Shown here one piece after another: positions 46,704 to 57,449 of a stretch of 64,000 nucleotides of DNA (within the stretch, counting starts at the first letter, position 1; each line of letters opens with the position of its first letter). Source of the stretch: Edaphochlamys debaryana. Its lineage: Eukaryota; Chlorophyta; Chlorophyceae; Chlamydomonadales. The translations under genes and the position numbers were made by a program. The notes under the pieces were generated by a model. It was not told the DNA's origin. It was given only the letters and a program-made list of their open reading frames with translations, and ran no database searches. The DNA is taken from the NCBI GenBank assembly GCA_016858145.1, contig JAEHOE010000011.1:992001-1056000 (forward strand), given 5' to 3'.

Positions 46704-48021
46704 ATGTCGGGGCCGGTGCGACCACAGCAGTTTGGAGCGCTGCGAAGAGCGGCGAACAAGGCCTTCGACTTTCTGATGGGCAAGAAGGAGGTCGGGCGTG
46801 ACGCTGTCGGCAACATTTACTTCCAGTAAGCATCGTGGTAGTAAAGGAATGCTGTCGAGCAGCTGTGGGTGCCGGGAGGCAAACCTTGGCCCCTTCCCCC
46901 TCACCTCTTCCTTCCGACCGCCAGGTGGTACGAGGGCAGCGGCGAGGGCCGAGTGGAGAAGCGCGAGGTGCAGTGGGCCACAGCCTACATGTGAGGAGGG
47001 GGAGGGGGGGGCAGCGCGCGCGGGGGGACACGCGGAAGGGAGCAACGTGGTGGGGGACAAAACCCCACCGACTGGAGCTGGCACCGACACCCGTCACACC
47101 TACCACATGCCTTCCCTCCCCCCTCCCCAGGTACTACGACCCCAACGACATCCCCCCCGAGTGGCGCATGTGGCTCCGCAAGCAGCGCGAGCAGCCCCCC
47201 ACAGAGGAGGAGCTGGCCAGGTGGGTAGCGGGTAGCAGGCTCGGGGGAGGAGGGGGGGGGACTGGCCATGGTCGTTAGACTGGGCAGCCTGTGCGAGGGA
47301 GGAGGGGCGGAATGGGCAGGCGGGGCTCGGTACCGGTGCAGGGAGGAGGGAGGAAAGTCATGGGGCCAGATCCCCCGTCCCCCATCCTCACCTCCCCATC
47401 CTTTCCTCCTCCCCTACCCCCCCGCCCCCCCGCAGGAGTGCCGCCCAGCGGCACCAAATGGCGGCGCGGGTGGCGGCTCTGGACGAGAAGGAGCGCCTGC
47501 GGAGGCAGCGGCAGGAGGCCATGGGGACACCGGTGGGGCCGACGCCGGGATGGGGGGTCTGCTGCCGTACTGCCGTACTGGCCCCTCCATGGTGTGCCCA
47601 GGCCCTCCCTGAACCCCATCACCCATGCCACTCTTCCACATGTTGTTCTCCCCATAGCCCGCTCCCCCATCGCCCTATCCTCATTATCCCCTCCCTCCCT
47701 CCCCACCCCAGGACCAGCACGCGGGCGCTCAGCCCGACATGGCGCGCTTCATTCAGCAGATGGGCGGCAAGGCGGACGGTGGGGCCGGGGGGGAGCCGGG
47801 CATGCAGGGTCGGGGCGGAAGGGTGACCCTGAACCCTTCACGACATGGACAGGTGCTTGGCCACCGACCGCACGCTGACAAACCTCTCCACGCCACCCCT
47901 CGCCCACCCCAACTCTCCACCCCCCGCAGGCGGCGCAGCAGCGCCCGGGCCCGAGGCCCCCAAGCGGCCCAGCGGCCCCAGCGAAGGCTACAAGCCGGAC
48001 TCCTGGAAGCCGGGGGCGTGA
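46704..48021 (+). CDS. Mitochondrial complex I assembly factor, NDUFAF2/NDUFA12-like
   Basis: Six exons (46704-46825, 46925-46990, 47131-47220, 47436-47532, 47712-47808, 47930-48021) give 187 residues with consistent phases. The family signature is clear: KEVGRDAVGNIYFQWYEG, then EKREVQWATAYMYYDP, then IPPEWRMWLRKQREQPPTEEE. This matches the NDUFA12/B17.2 and NDUFAF2 (mimitin) family, which acts in assembly of the NADH dehydrogenase in the mitochondrial matrix arm. The extended charged C-terminus ending SWKPGA and the retained KREV segment fit NDUFAF2 better than the NDUFA12 subunit. The N-terminus is short and basic; an obvious long transit peptide is absent. A TGTAA signal follows at 48546. 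Confidence 0.88.
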
Positions 48022-49491
48022 GGGCAGCGGCGGCCTGGCTAGCTCCGGGAGTGGTAGCGGGGCGGGGCCTGAGGACGAGGGGGGACCGGAGCCTCACCGG
48101 GGGCAGCGGCGGCGTGGCTTACTTGGCTGGCATCGGGGAGTGGCAGCGGGGGCGTGAGGCAGCGGCGGCCCGGGTAGCACGGGGGTTGGCAGCGGGGGCG
48201 GCGCCTGGGGATGCGGTGGACCTGGGGCGTGAGGACAGCAGGCAAACGAGGGTGGGGAACTGGGCTACTGGGGACAGATGGGGCAGGTGGGGCAGGTGAG
48301 GGTGGGGACTTGGAGCCAGGCGTGGGGAGGCCGGGGGCGTGACGCTGTGAGGCATCGTGGAGCTGAGTTGGGGGTAATTGAGCGTTCGTGGGGTGGAGGT
48401 TTGGAGCAGGAGCATGGGTTGAGCTAGCGATGACCTCGTTTGTGGGGCTGTGGGACCAGTGTGAAGCATCCACATCTCAAACGATCGGGCGATCCCCATT
48501 TCCCAGAGTTCGAATCTTGGTATTGAGCCTCTAGCCTGTGCGGCCTGTAAGATGGCTCTGGGCAGAGCCCGCCAGGAAAATGGATTCGCATGACAGTCCG
48601 TTCTACATCATCCTCAACCTCCCCTAGTCCCCAGCAGCGCACACTTCAACCGTCCGCATCAGCTCTCAGCACCTCCCAGCCGGCCGTCACATCACTCACA
48701 TGGGGCCAGACGGATGGCGACCTTCCACACCACATACCAGCCCCAAGCATCCAGGACCGACCAGTCCAAGCCCGGATGCACCCGTCTACACGATGGCCTT
48801 TGACCACCGTACCCGCGAACCGTACCTCCACCAAGCCCCGGTGCTCTATGCACACGGGAGGGGTGGATGCGGGCTCTGCACCTGCGCCTCTTGCCGCCTC
48901 GACCCAGGGCAACCCTGCCATCGCCCTTGTACGCCATGCAGAGGCGCGCAGCTCAAGGCTTCACTACCGTCCACGGGCCCATCCCCCGATAGCCGTCGCG
49001 GCGCCCCTGAGGCTGCTCCCCCACGCAGCACGCACCGCCATGGCGCGCCCTCCCATGGTGTCATGGAGCCGGTCAGGTGCTCAGAGAGTCCCAGGGCTCA
49101 CGAGTTGCAAGCAAGCCGCCGTTGCACCCACCAGTTTGAGTCCGGCCCTGTGACATGAGTTGGAGTTAGAGATGAGCCAGGCCCCGGGCTTCGCTGGTCA
49201 GGACCACGGGTCCGCCCATACTCTCCCTGAACCCTGGCCTGGCCTGCATGCCGTGCCATCGCTGCACCTTGCTCCCAGGCCTTACCCCTACACACCAGCC
49301 CCAGCGGGGGTCCCGCTGGGTCGATGCCAGCCTACGTCCGGCGCATCCCCATTCCGTCCACGAAGAACCCAACAATTCACAGGCCTCCGCGACAACACGC
49401 CCCCTCCTCTCACGCTCGACACGTTCTAGCAATCCTCCACGCCGGTCCTCACCCCACCCCACCCTCCCCCATCAGCCTCCTCGCCAGCTCC
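48022..49491. other. Intergenic with NDUFAF2-like 3' UTR; no gene seen
   Basis: TGTAA at 48546-48550 on the plus strand is the likely poly(A) signal. Several open frames overlap on both strands at 48590-49160, but none has domain signal or supporting splice sites. Confidence 0.5.
48546..48550 (+). promoter_or_regulatory. Putative TGTAA polyadenylation signal of the NDUFAF2-like gene
   Basis: The pentamer lies about 525 nt after the stop codon at 48021, and no other copy is closer. Confidence 0.5.
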
Positions 49492-50551
49492 TCACCCCAC
49501 CCCCCCCTCCCCCATCAGCCTCCTCACCAGGTCCTGGTCGCTGCAGGGCGCTGTGGCCACTGCAGGGCGGCGGAGCACCGATGCCAGGCGCACGGCCAGC
49601 TGGCGCTTGCACTGGGGGGGGGGGGAAAGGGGGAGGGGGAAGGATGGGTGGAAGGGGAGAAACGGCCACGTGAGCATGGGCGGGCGACTAGGGGAGGGCT
49701 CGTCAAAGACCCCGGCTCGCCTCCTGCCACACAGCTCCGACCCTGACAGAAGCATTCCCAGCCGCCACCAGCCCCACCAGCCCCCCACCCACCCACCCCC
49801 ACTCACGTACACCGCCTCCCCCCTCCCCACGATGTCGTACATGAAGGACTGGCAGGAGCAGTAGTGCGAGGGGAACACCGTGTACACGTCACCGCAGCCC
49901 GGGACCTGCGAGGCGGGGGGCGGGGCCCCGGAGAGTTGGGAGGCAGGAGATCCTAATTGGCGAAGTCAGGATGAGCCAGCTCGGGCGGGGTGAGGGCCAA
50001 GGTGCCAACCGCTTCGCTCCCGCCCTTTCCCCCCGGCGCCCTAGGTGACCACGCAGCCCACCTTGTACACCGTCCGTCCGCTCCACGTAGGCCGTGATGC
50101 CCCCTGCGTCCACCACCTCCAGAGCCTTGGCCAGGTTCTTGCCGAACAGCAGGTGCAGGCTGCGGGCGAGGGGAGAGAGGCGCGGGGGCAGGCGGGGGAG
50201 CGGCAGGGGTCCATGGTGCACGGGTTGGAGTGGGGTGGGGGGGATGAGAGTGTGCCGCGCGAGGAGGGCGAGGAGCCTGCCCCGACAAGTAGCGAGCCCA
50301 TAGCTCACCTTGCCAGTATGTCGTCGGGAACTTCGGGGCAGCGAAAAGGGGCAAGGAGGCGTTAAACGCGAATGGCGGGATCGATGCACCTCTGACCCGA
50401 GGCCCTGAACCCGAGCTTGAAGCTTACTGTCTGCCCCGAGATTGCTTTCGATCAGCTCCTCAAGCTCCGTGAAGCACGCGTCGCCGGCCCTGCGCGCAAC
50501 CGCATGTTGCTTCCGAGCTCGCGTCTCAGCGACATAGGCTCCGCGTACTCG
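49492..50551 (-). CDS. SWS1/ZSWIM7-like SWIM-domain protein with apparent frameshift
   Basis: Exons: 50428 to at most 50551 (start not found), 50309-50330 (22 nt), 50062-50159, 49807-49905, 49492-49611. The encoded order is FTELEELIESNLGAD, IPDDILARSLHLLFGKNLAKAL, EVVDAGGITAYVER, a VYK/VPGCGDVYTVFPSHYCSC segment, then YCKRQLAVRLASVL. This matches ZSWIM7, the SWS1 partner of Rad51 paralogues in homologous recombination. Two oddities stand out. Exon 50062-50159 contains gacggacg, an apparent 4-bp tandem duplication; with one copy removed the exon would be 94 nt and join the next exon in phase as VERTVYK. Also, the SWIM motif CxC...CxH ends in C-K-R, so the last zinc ligand is Arg. The gene may be damaged, or the duplication may be a sequence error. 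The frame upstream meets a stop at 50552-50554, so a 5' exon is missing from the model. Confidence 0.7.
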
Positions 50552-51200
50552 TTACACGTCAAAAGTTACTCGCGACCCACCGTGTTATGCGCACGGCCCT
50601 GGCAGCGGCGTCAGGGTCGCCGCCGGCCATGGCATGCCGCTGGGGGACGCTGGGCCTCACATGGACGGACAGCACCTAAGCATCTGGTAGGCCTTTCAGA
50701 GCACTGGTATGACTATGTGCGGGTAGTGGCGGTGCAGGCGATGATGGCGGGGCGGGGCGGGGATTGGATGGCGGGGCCCAGCGGGGCGGGGCCAGGTCGA
50801 GAGGGGGACTCTTGGGGTAAGGGAGGGTAAGCGCCCGTGGGCAACGGTCAGGGGCCGAATGACCCCTTACATCTGGGGGACGCCTTCAGCTGAACTCCAG
50901 CTCTTCGTCCCAACTTTGCCCCACTTCCTCCTTGCTCGCCAACTTGGGTGCTCTCCGTGTCCCTGGCTTTAGCAATGGAGCAACGTCGACTCCGATACAA
51001 CCCGCAAGCACACGTGCTTGGCTTCTCCACCTCTCTTCAGCGTCCGGCCAGCCTCTCTACCCGCTAACGCAACGCCTCCGCGCCCTCTTCAGGCCCTGCC
51101 TGGCCCCCACACCACACCCGCCCCTCTCCACGCTCTCCAGCCCTCGGCCGCGTCACACGACATCATCGTACTGTGCTGCATCGCACACTGCCGTACGGCA
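50552..51200. other. Intergenic; TLDc-gene 3' UTR
   Basis: A minus-strand TGTAA at 50867-50871 lies 330 nt after the TLDc stop codon. The missing first exon of the ZSWIM7-like gene may also be here, but I could not find it. Confidence 0.45.
50867..50871 (-). promoter_or_regulatory. Putative TGTAA polyadenylation signal of the TLDc gene
   Basis: The plus strand reads ttaca here. The spacing of 330 nt after the stop codon is typical for a volvocine 3' UTR. Confidence 0.5.
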
Positions 51201-54200
51201 CTAGAGCTGCCACAGCTCCACGGCTGCCACCTTGAACTCCTCCTTGCCCGTAAGGCGCGGCGACCCAAAGGTATCGCACGGGTACGAGGCCCCCTCCAGC
51301 AGCTCATTGTCCAGCCACAGCGCAAAGGCTCCCAGTCCGCCCACGCCCAAGCCTGCAAGGGAAGGGCAGGGAAGGGAAGGGGCGTAAACGGCGAGGACAG
51401 AAGGGCTTGTGAGGGAGAGGGAGGACCGGCGACAGGCCGGTTGCTAGGGAGCGGGCGTTGGCCGGGCGCGCCCACGTCGGTCACTCTGCCTGCCTACCCT
51501 CGTGTGTGCTGAACTGGAAGAAGTCCAGCCCCGCGGTGGACGAGCAAGCGCCGCCCGCCACCACCGCGGCGGCGGCCGCCGCCGCCAGGGCCGACGGCGG
51601 CAGATGCGGGTTGGCCTGCTGTGCGCCGCCGCGCCCTGCCGCCGCCGCCGCGGCCGGTTGGGTCTCGAGCGACGAGCGGGCGGTTGAGTTGTTAGTCATG
51701 GGTGACGCGATGGATGATGACGTAACGACGTTGGCGGCGGCGTACGGGCCCGTGGCGCCGCCGCCGCTGGACCGGGCGCTGTAGGGCCCGCCTGGGCCTG
51801 ACCCCTGGGTTGCGACGCCGTGCGTGGGCCCGGCGGGCCTGGGCCGTTGCCAGGCGTACTTGACGCGGTGGGGCGCGAGCGTAAACACGAACGTCTCGCC
51901 CGTGCCTGCGAGGTCCCCAGGAAGGACGCAAGCAGAGGTTACGGGTCGGCGTGAAGGAGCAAATCTCGGCCGCAGCAGTGGCCGCAAGGCGGGGACGCCA
52001 GGCGTGCTGCGGATTGCCCCAGGCTGTGAAGCGAGGCCTCTCCGCACGCTGCCGCCTTGCTTTGCAGCCGCTACCGCTAGGCACGCCTGCCCGTTGCCAG
52101 GGCCAGGGGCAGCTGTGCCGAGGTCCTGCCCGCACCCTCGCAGAACCCCAATTCAATCCACGCCTGCGTGCCGCACGCCCATCCATCCACTCCGGCCCCC
52201 AGCCCCCAGCCCCAGGCTTGCTCACCGTAGAAGCGCGGCCCGGGCTTCCAGGCCTCGGACGCAAAGGCCCCAAACACGTGGCCCCCTGAGCCGGCCTCCC
52301 GTACGATGAGCAGCGTGGGCGCCCTGCCGGCGGCCTTGCGGTACAGCGTACGGAGGCTGATGCCGTCCCGGCCGCTGCCGTACAGCAGTACCCATCGGCC
52401 GGGCGCCAGGCGGGCAGGTACGGCGCCCGCCAGGGATCGTACGTCGTCGATCGACATGATGGCGGATGGCTCGGAGAGGGTCGGCTCCCAGAAGCCGCCC
52501 CCGGGTGTCATGGCCGTTCCAATCCTGAGGACCGCAGGAAACGAGGAGTGGAGTTGAGAGGCGGGAGGCAGAGCAGCGTTCAACGGTACCATGAATTTTA
52601 AAGCCGATGACGACATGAACGGGGGCCAGGGCCGTGGCGGAGGCGGGACGGGAGGTTAAGGGCAAAATGACGGTCGAGTGGCACGGGTCAGACGGACCGT
52701 GGCAGCGGGCGGGGAACCGAAAACGGAGGTCAAAGCGAGGCGGAGCCTCCACCTGGGCAGCCGAGACGCAACCCAGGCCCCCGTTTGCGTCACGTCACAA
52801 TGCCCTTCCCCCATCCCCCGCACCTGGGCCCCGCGCCCCCAGGGGCGCTGAGGGAGTTCTGGCGGCTCGGCACCAGTTGGCCGTTGGAGAAACCGTTGGT
52901 GGTTGGACCGTCGGTTGCGATAACCGCCGCCAGCTCCACGCTGCCAAAGGCCGATGCGTGGGCGCCGGCGGGCGCCGCCGAGGCCGAGGGCACGCGGAGC
53001 GCCCCCGGCGCCAGGGCCCCGGCGGCGTCGGGGTCGGCCTTGAGCTCGCCCCGCTGCCACTGCGCCACCACGGTGTCCTCCCACACCTGTACGGCAGGGC
53101 GGTACGGCAGGGAGGTACGGCAGCGGAGCAGTAAGAGGCACGGCAACCTTGAGTGTGAAGGGCGCAAGGGAGCTGCATCCGAGCCGCCACAGGGTTCTCG
53201 AGCGTGTCTCCCTGCTCTGCCCGTACAACCGATTAGCCCGTGCTGCTCCGGCCCTTGGCCCTGGGCGCTGCAAACGTCATTATCTTTCCCCCCGAAACAC
53301 ACACGTGCCTGCCAGGGAATGCCCGCGTTCAGGGACTGCAGCTCGTCCCAGCTCCAGCCCCCGCGCTTGGGCTTCAGTCCCTGAAGAGTAGGGCGGGATG
53401 GGGTGGGATGGGGTCGGGGAGGGTCAGGCGGGTCGTGTATATAGTCAGGGCGCAGTGAGGGTTGCCGTACGACACCCTGCACACCTGCATGCCGTACTCC
53501 AGGAAGCTGACCACCAGCGCGACCATGGTGGCGGGCGGTACGGAGCTGGCGTGCATGGGCCTGCCGTACGGGTGCCCGTAGCGCTGCGGGGCGGGGAGCG
53601 AGGGCCGGGGAGAGGATGAAGCCATGTGACAAGCGTTAAGAAGGAGGCACAACATGTCTCCACAGGGCTAAAACTAGGGTGCAAAGGGGACGTGCGCTGC
53701 AGGAGTGCACCTGCCAAACGCGCGCACCCGAACGCGCCCCGCAGCCTCAACTCACACTCCATCAAGCGCCCCTCATCCCGCCACCCCCTTCATCAACCCT
53801 CACGCCCCGCCCCTTTTTCTCTACTCCCCAGCGCCTCGCCTGCGCCTTGCTGAGGGGCCGGGCCGTGTCGTCCAGTCGCAGCACGGGGCCCGTGTCCGTG
53901 AAGCGGGCGGCCGACCAGCGCAGCTGAGGCCCCAGCGCTGGGGGCGGAGGGTTGGGGAGGGGGTCATGGTTAGGGAGAGCTGTGCAGACCAGCACGTGGC
54001 TAATTGCTACAGGCTCCCTCTTGCCTTGCCTGCCTTCCCCTCCCCTGCCTACCCCTTGCCTTGCCTCCCCTTGCCCTTCCCTTGCCCTTCGCGTGCCCCA
54101 CTCCACCATCTTTACCAACGTAGACACCGCACGCCCCAGCCCCCCGGGGCCAGCACAGCAGCACCCCTGACCGCACGGTCCGCGCACCTCGCTCGTCCAT

Positions 54201-57200
54201 TCGGTTGAGCACTCGCGCCAGCGGTGCCATGTCGATTCGGGGCCACACGGGCCGCGACCACACGTTGACGAACTGCGTGTACTTGGACTCGAGCTCTGGG
54301 GGGGGTGGGGTGTGAGGGAGGTTCGGGAGGCGGGAGCGCTCGGCCGGAAGGCTATGCATGTGCCTGGGGTGTCGATGGGAGGAACAGTGTGGAGGAAAAG
54401 GTATGGAGCTATGCCCACCGGAGGCAGCGGGGCAGTACGGGAGAGGCTGGGGGAGGACGGGGTGTGACTCACCGTACCGCTGCCCGCCGTACATGGTGAG
54501 GACCGTGTCGTACCCCACCGTGTGGCTGAAGAGGCTGGGGGCCGGAAGTGGAGCGTACGGGGGCCGGGGACGGGGGCGCACCATCAGCACATGGTTGCTC
54601 GGGACACGTGCCCCTTGCCCACAGCCCCCACGAGCACCCTGCCCTCCGGCTCCCGACATCTTCACGAACCTCCCTGCGCATTCTGCCCAGCCGCCCCGCC
54701 CCCACCTGTAGTAGTGCAGCGTGGGCTCGGGCGCCCGCAGCACCGTCAGCCCCACGGCCCGGTGCCGCTCCACGGCGGGCGGCTCCGTGTCGCAGAACAC
54801 ATCGAAGCCGGAGACCACCTGCCGGGGTGGGAGGAGGGAGTGGGAAGGACAAAGGGCCAGGTTGAAGGGGCCAAGGAGAGGGGGAAGGTAGAGCGAGGGT
54901 CCAGATAGGGGTAGGGGTAGGGGTAGGGGTGGCGGTGTCGAGAGGAAGGGGGCGGTGCATGGGCAAGCACCGAAGCGGCTCTGGGCCTCAGCGGAGCGCC
55001 TCAGCCGGCGTCCAAGCCGTGGACGCACATGGAGACGGGCAGCTGCCGACAGGACCACAGTGGTTCCCCCCTGTCGCGCCCACCTCCTTGTACTCGTCCT
55101 GCCACTCCTGCCACACGGACTCGAGGTTCGCCAGCACCGCGCCGAATCGGGGCAGGAACCTGGGGAGGGGGAGGGGGCGGTGGGCGTGTAGGGGGAAACG
55201 GGGGATGGGCGGGGAGCGGGTATGGCATGGGTGTGGGATGGAGCTAGGCGGGGGAGCAGTGGGGACTGGCTGTAGAAAGCCAACGAGGGGCCAGGCCGTC
55301 CCTACCCACGGCACAGCCTAAACATGCCCTGCCCCTCCTCGAGCCCCCTCCCCTCCCCTCTCCTCCCCTCCCCTCCCCTCCCCTCCCCTCCCCTCTCCTC
55401 TCCTCCCCTCCCCTCCCCTCCCCTCCCCTTCCCTCCCCTCTCCTCCCCTCTCCTCCCCTCCCCTCCCCTCCCCTCCCCTCTCCCCACCAGGCGAACTTTG
55501 CGTCGCAGTCCCTGGCCTCGTAGGGGGCGGAGAAGCGGGCGCGCTCCACGCTGTTGATCCAGCACACCAGCTTGAGCGCAGTGAAGCCGTCCCTGGAGGG
55601 AGAGGGGGCCGCGGAGACAGCGGGTGGGGGCAGGGTAGACACGTACTGGACGGTGCCGGGATGGCAATGCCAGAGTGTATGTGTCTTGGATGGTTTCAGA
55701 CAGGCAAGTAGTGAGCAGTGAGTGCTAAAGGGGCTGTCGCTGCGGCCGCGAGGGGGAAGGTGCCGGCAGTGGAGGGGATCTCGGTCAAGGGAGGCAAGTG
55801 AGCGAGGTTGTGGGCCTCAACTGCCCACTCCCCGAGCATCTAACCACCCACCTGATGTTGTGCAGCCCGTCCTCCGCCCCGTGCCCCGCCACCAGCTCAG
55901 GGGAGAGGAAGGCCTCCCTGAAGTCGCCTATGCGGGCCATGTGCCGGAGGACTGGGGGAGGTGGGGAGTAGGGGGGTAGAGGGGTAGGGGGGTGGGGAGG
56001 GATCGGGATGGAGTCGGGGTGCTGCAGGTGGACGGTGTCCCCGGTAGGCCGGTATGGGCCGCCCTGTCCAGGGGCGCTCACCCAGGGCAAAGCCCGGGTC
56101 CGCCTCCTCGGGCGGTCCATTCCCACCCGGCCGCCCCCCACCTGCTTCGTGCTGCAGCGCCTCTGTGCGGTAAATGTAGCACCACACGGACAGGAAGCTG
56201 AGGGAAGGTGAGGGAAGCGGGGGCAGGAGGCAGCCTGGTCGAAGCCCCCAGACGCGGAAGAAGCACGGGCGGCGGGGGGCATGAGCGCAGCACCCTCTCT
56301 GGCCGCTAGGCACCCCTCACCCCCTGGCGACCCGCCTGCACGCCCCACTTGTTTGGCAACTGCATCCGTTGTCCATATCGTGCCCAATCCCTTGTGGCAC
56401 CGCCCTGCTTGCCAGCCAACCACGTCACAGCCCCTGGAGCCCCCACCTGCTCTCACACGCACACCTCCGCCCCACGGACACCCCCCTCCTGACGCCCTCC
56501 CGCTCACGCCAGGTGTCGGCCCCCGCTCACGAGGTCCGCTCCCAACCACCCGCCGCATCCCTGTCACCCCCCTCCAGCGCCCCCCCCCAAACGCCCAATC
56601 AACGCCCAGCCCCGACCCCCTCCCCAACCTCAACGCCCGGCCCCCGCTCACGAGTCCACATCGAAGTGGTTGGTGCTGACGCGCGGCAGCTGGCACCACT
56701 CGTACGCCTGGCCCGCACGCCAGGCAGTGGCTTTGAGCGCGCTCAGCACGAGCCCTGGTGCAGGCAGGGGGTTGGGGGCAGGAGGATGGGGCCAGGAAGA
56801 TGGGGGCAGAGGTTGGGGGCACAGGTTGCTGTCGGGCCAGGGGTGCGCGCTGCCCGAAGGGTATCCCATTAACATGTACCTCGTCTCGGCCCCGTACCCA
56901 ACGCCGCAGAGAGTGTCCCCCGTCTCCCCGGCCGGCCCCTTGTCCAGAGGCCCCCAGCATGAGCACCTCCGGACCCGCAGACCCCACGTCCTCGTCCGGC
57001 TGTTGGCCGCGCTGTCTACACATCATCCTCTCCCACATTGCACAGTAGGGCTCTACATAACTCAGCAGTGGCCAGGGCCCCCACGACCAGCAGCGGCGTC
57101 GGTATGGCGGCCGCGCCGCACCTGTGCTCGTGTCGCAGTGGCGCAGGGACTTGGGGTTGCGCTGGCCCTTGTGGTGGGTCAGCGTGCGGCTGTGCGGGTG

Positions 57201-57449
57201 CGTGCAGTCCACGATGCAGGTGTCGGGGCTGTGCTCGTTGCTGAAGGGGACATACACGAAGGATGTCCGGCGGAGGGCTAGACGCGTGCCGTACAGGATG
57301 AACTTGGTCACCACGGCGAATAAGGATAGCAGGAGCGCGACCTGGAGTGCGGCCACCATGTGGGGCGACAGGGCCACATCACTGACGTTGTTGGGGGGCG
57401 CGCCAGGCGGCGCGCCTGGGCGGAGGACCGCCGAGAGGGCGCGCAGCAT
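51201..57449 (-). CDS. Membrane protein with NHFDxDS-type domain fused to a split TLDc domain
   Basis: Sixteen exons sum to 2,448 nt (815 residues): 57122-57449, 56652-56754, 56142-56197, 55852-55951, 55488-55592, 55084-55159, 54706-54818, 54473-54525, 54188-54295, 53825-53937, 53485-53583, 53309-53380, 52824-53086, 52226-52524, 51498-51905, 51201-51352. All phases agree. Residues ~30-55 form one TM helix (ALQVALLLSLFAVVTKFILYG). The next ~400 residues hold CIVDCTHPHSRTLTHHKG, DTSTGLVLSAL, STNHFDVDSFLSVW and IGDFREAF; these recall a hydrolase-like family of unknown function (perhaps DUF6687), from memory only. The C-terminal third is a TLDc domain: WVLLYGSGRDGISLRTLYRK, TLLIVREAGSGGHVFGAF, FYGTGETFVF, then FFQFSTHEGLGVGG, FALWLDNELLEGASYPCDTF, KEEFKVAAVELW. 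A low-complexity insert of about 100 residues splits TLDc. TLDc proteins act in oxidative-stress defence and bind V-ATPase. Intron 53308 starts with GC. Confidence 0.85.
55344..55487. repeat. (CCCCT)n / (AGGGG)n polypyrimidine-polypurine tract
   Basis: About 140 bp of CCCCT and CTCCT units fill the intron directly downstream of the splice donor of exon 55488-55592 in the TLDc gene. On the transcript the intron begins with a purine run (ggggag repeated). Confidence 0.9.

Noticed and set aside
46703..46706. Overlapping start codons in a CATG: NDUFAF2-like ATG (plus) and an ATG opening a minus-strand frame reading MAASSNLLIEVKGKVLL
   Set aside because: A minus-strand start here would leave no 5' UTR for either gene, and the frame has no family support. 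It is probably the antisense of the NDUFAF2-like 5' UTR.
48500..48540. tRNA-like T-loop (gttcgaatc)
   Set aside because: The flanking bases do not form a T-stem, and no D-arm, anticodon arm or acceptor stem fits.
53485..53937. Splitting the TLDc gene into two genes near 53.8 kb
   Set aside because: The donor gtagag after TGG GGA joins in phase to the next exon, and all 16 exons close to one frame. cDNA could still overturn this.
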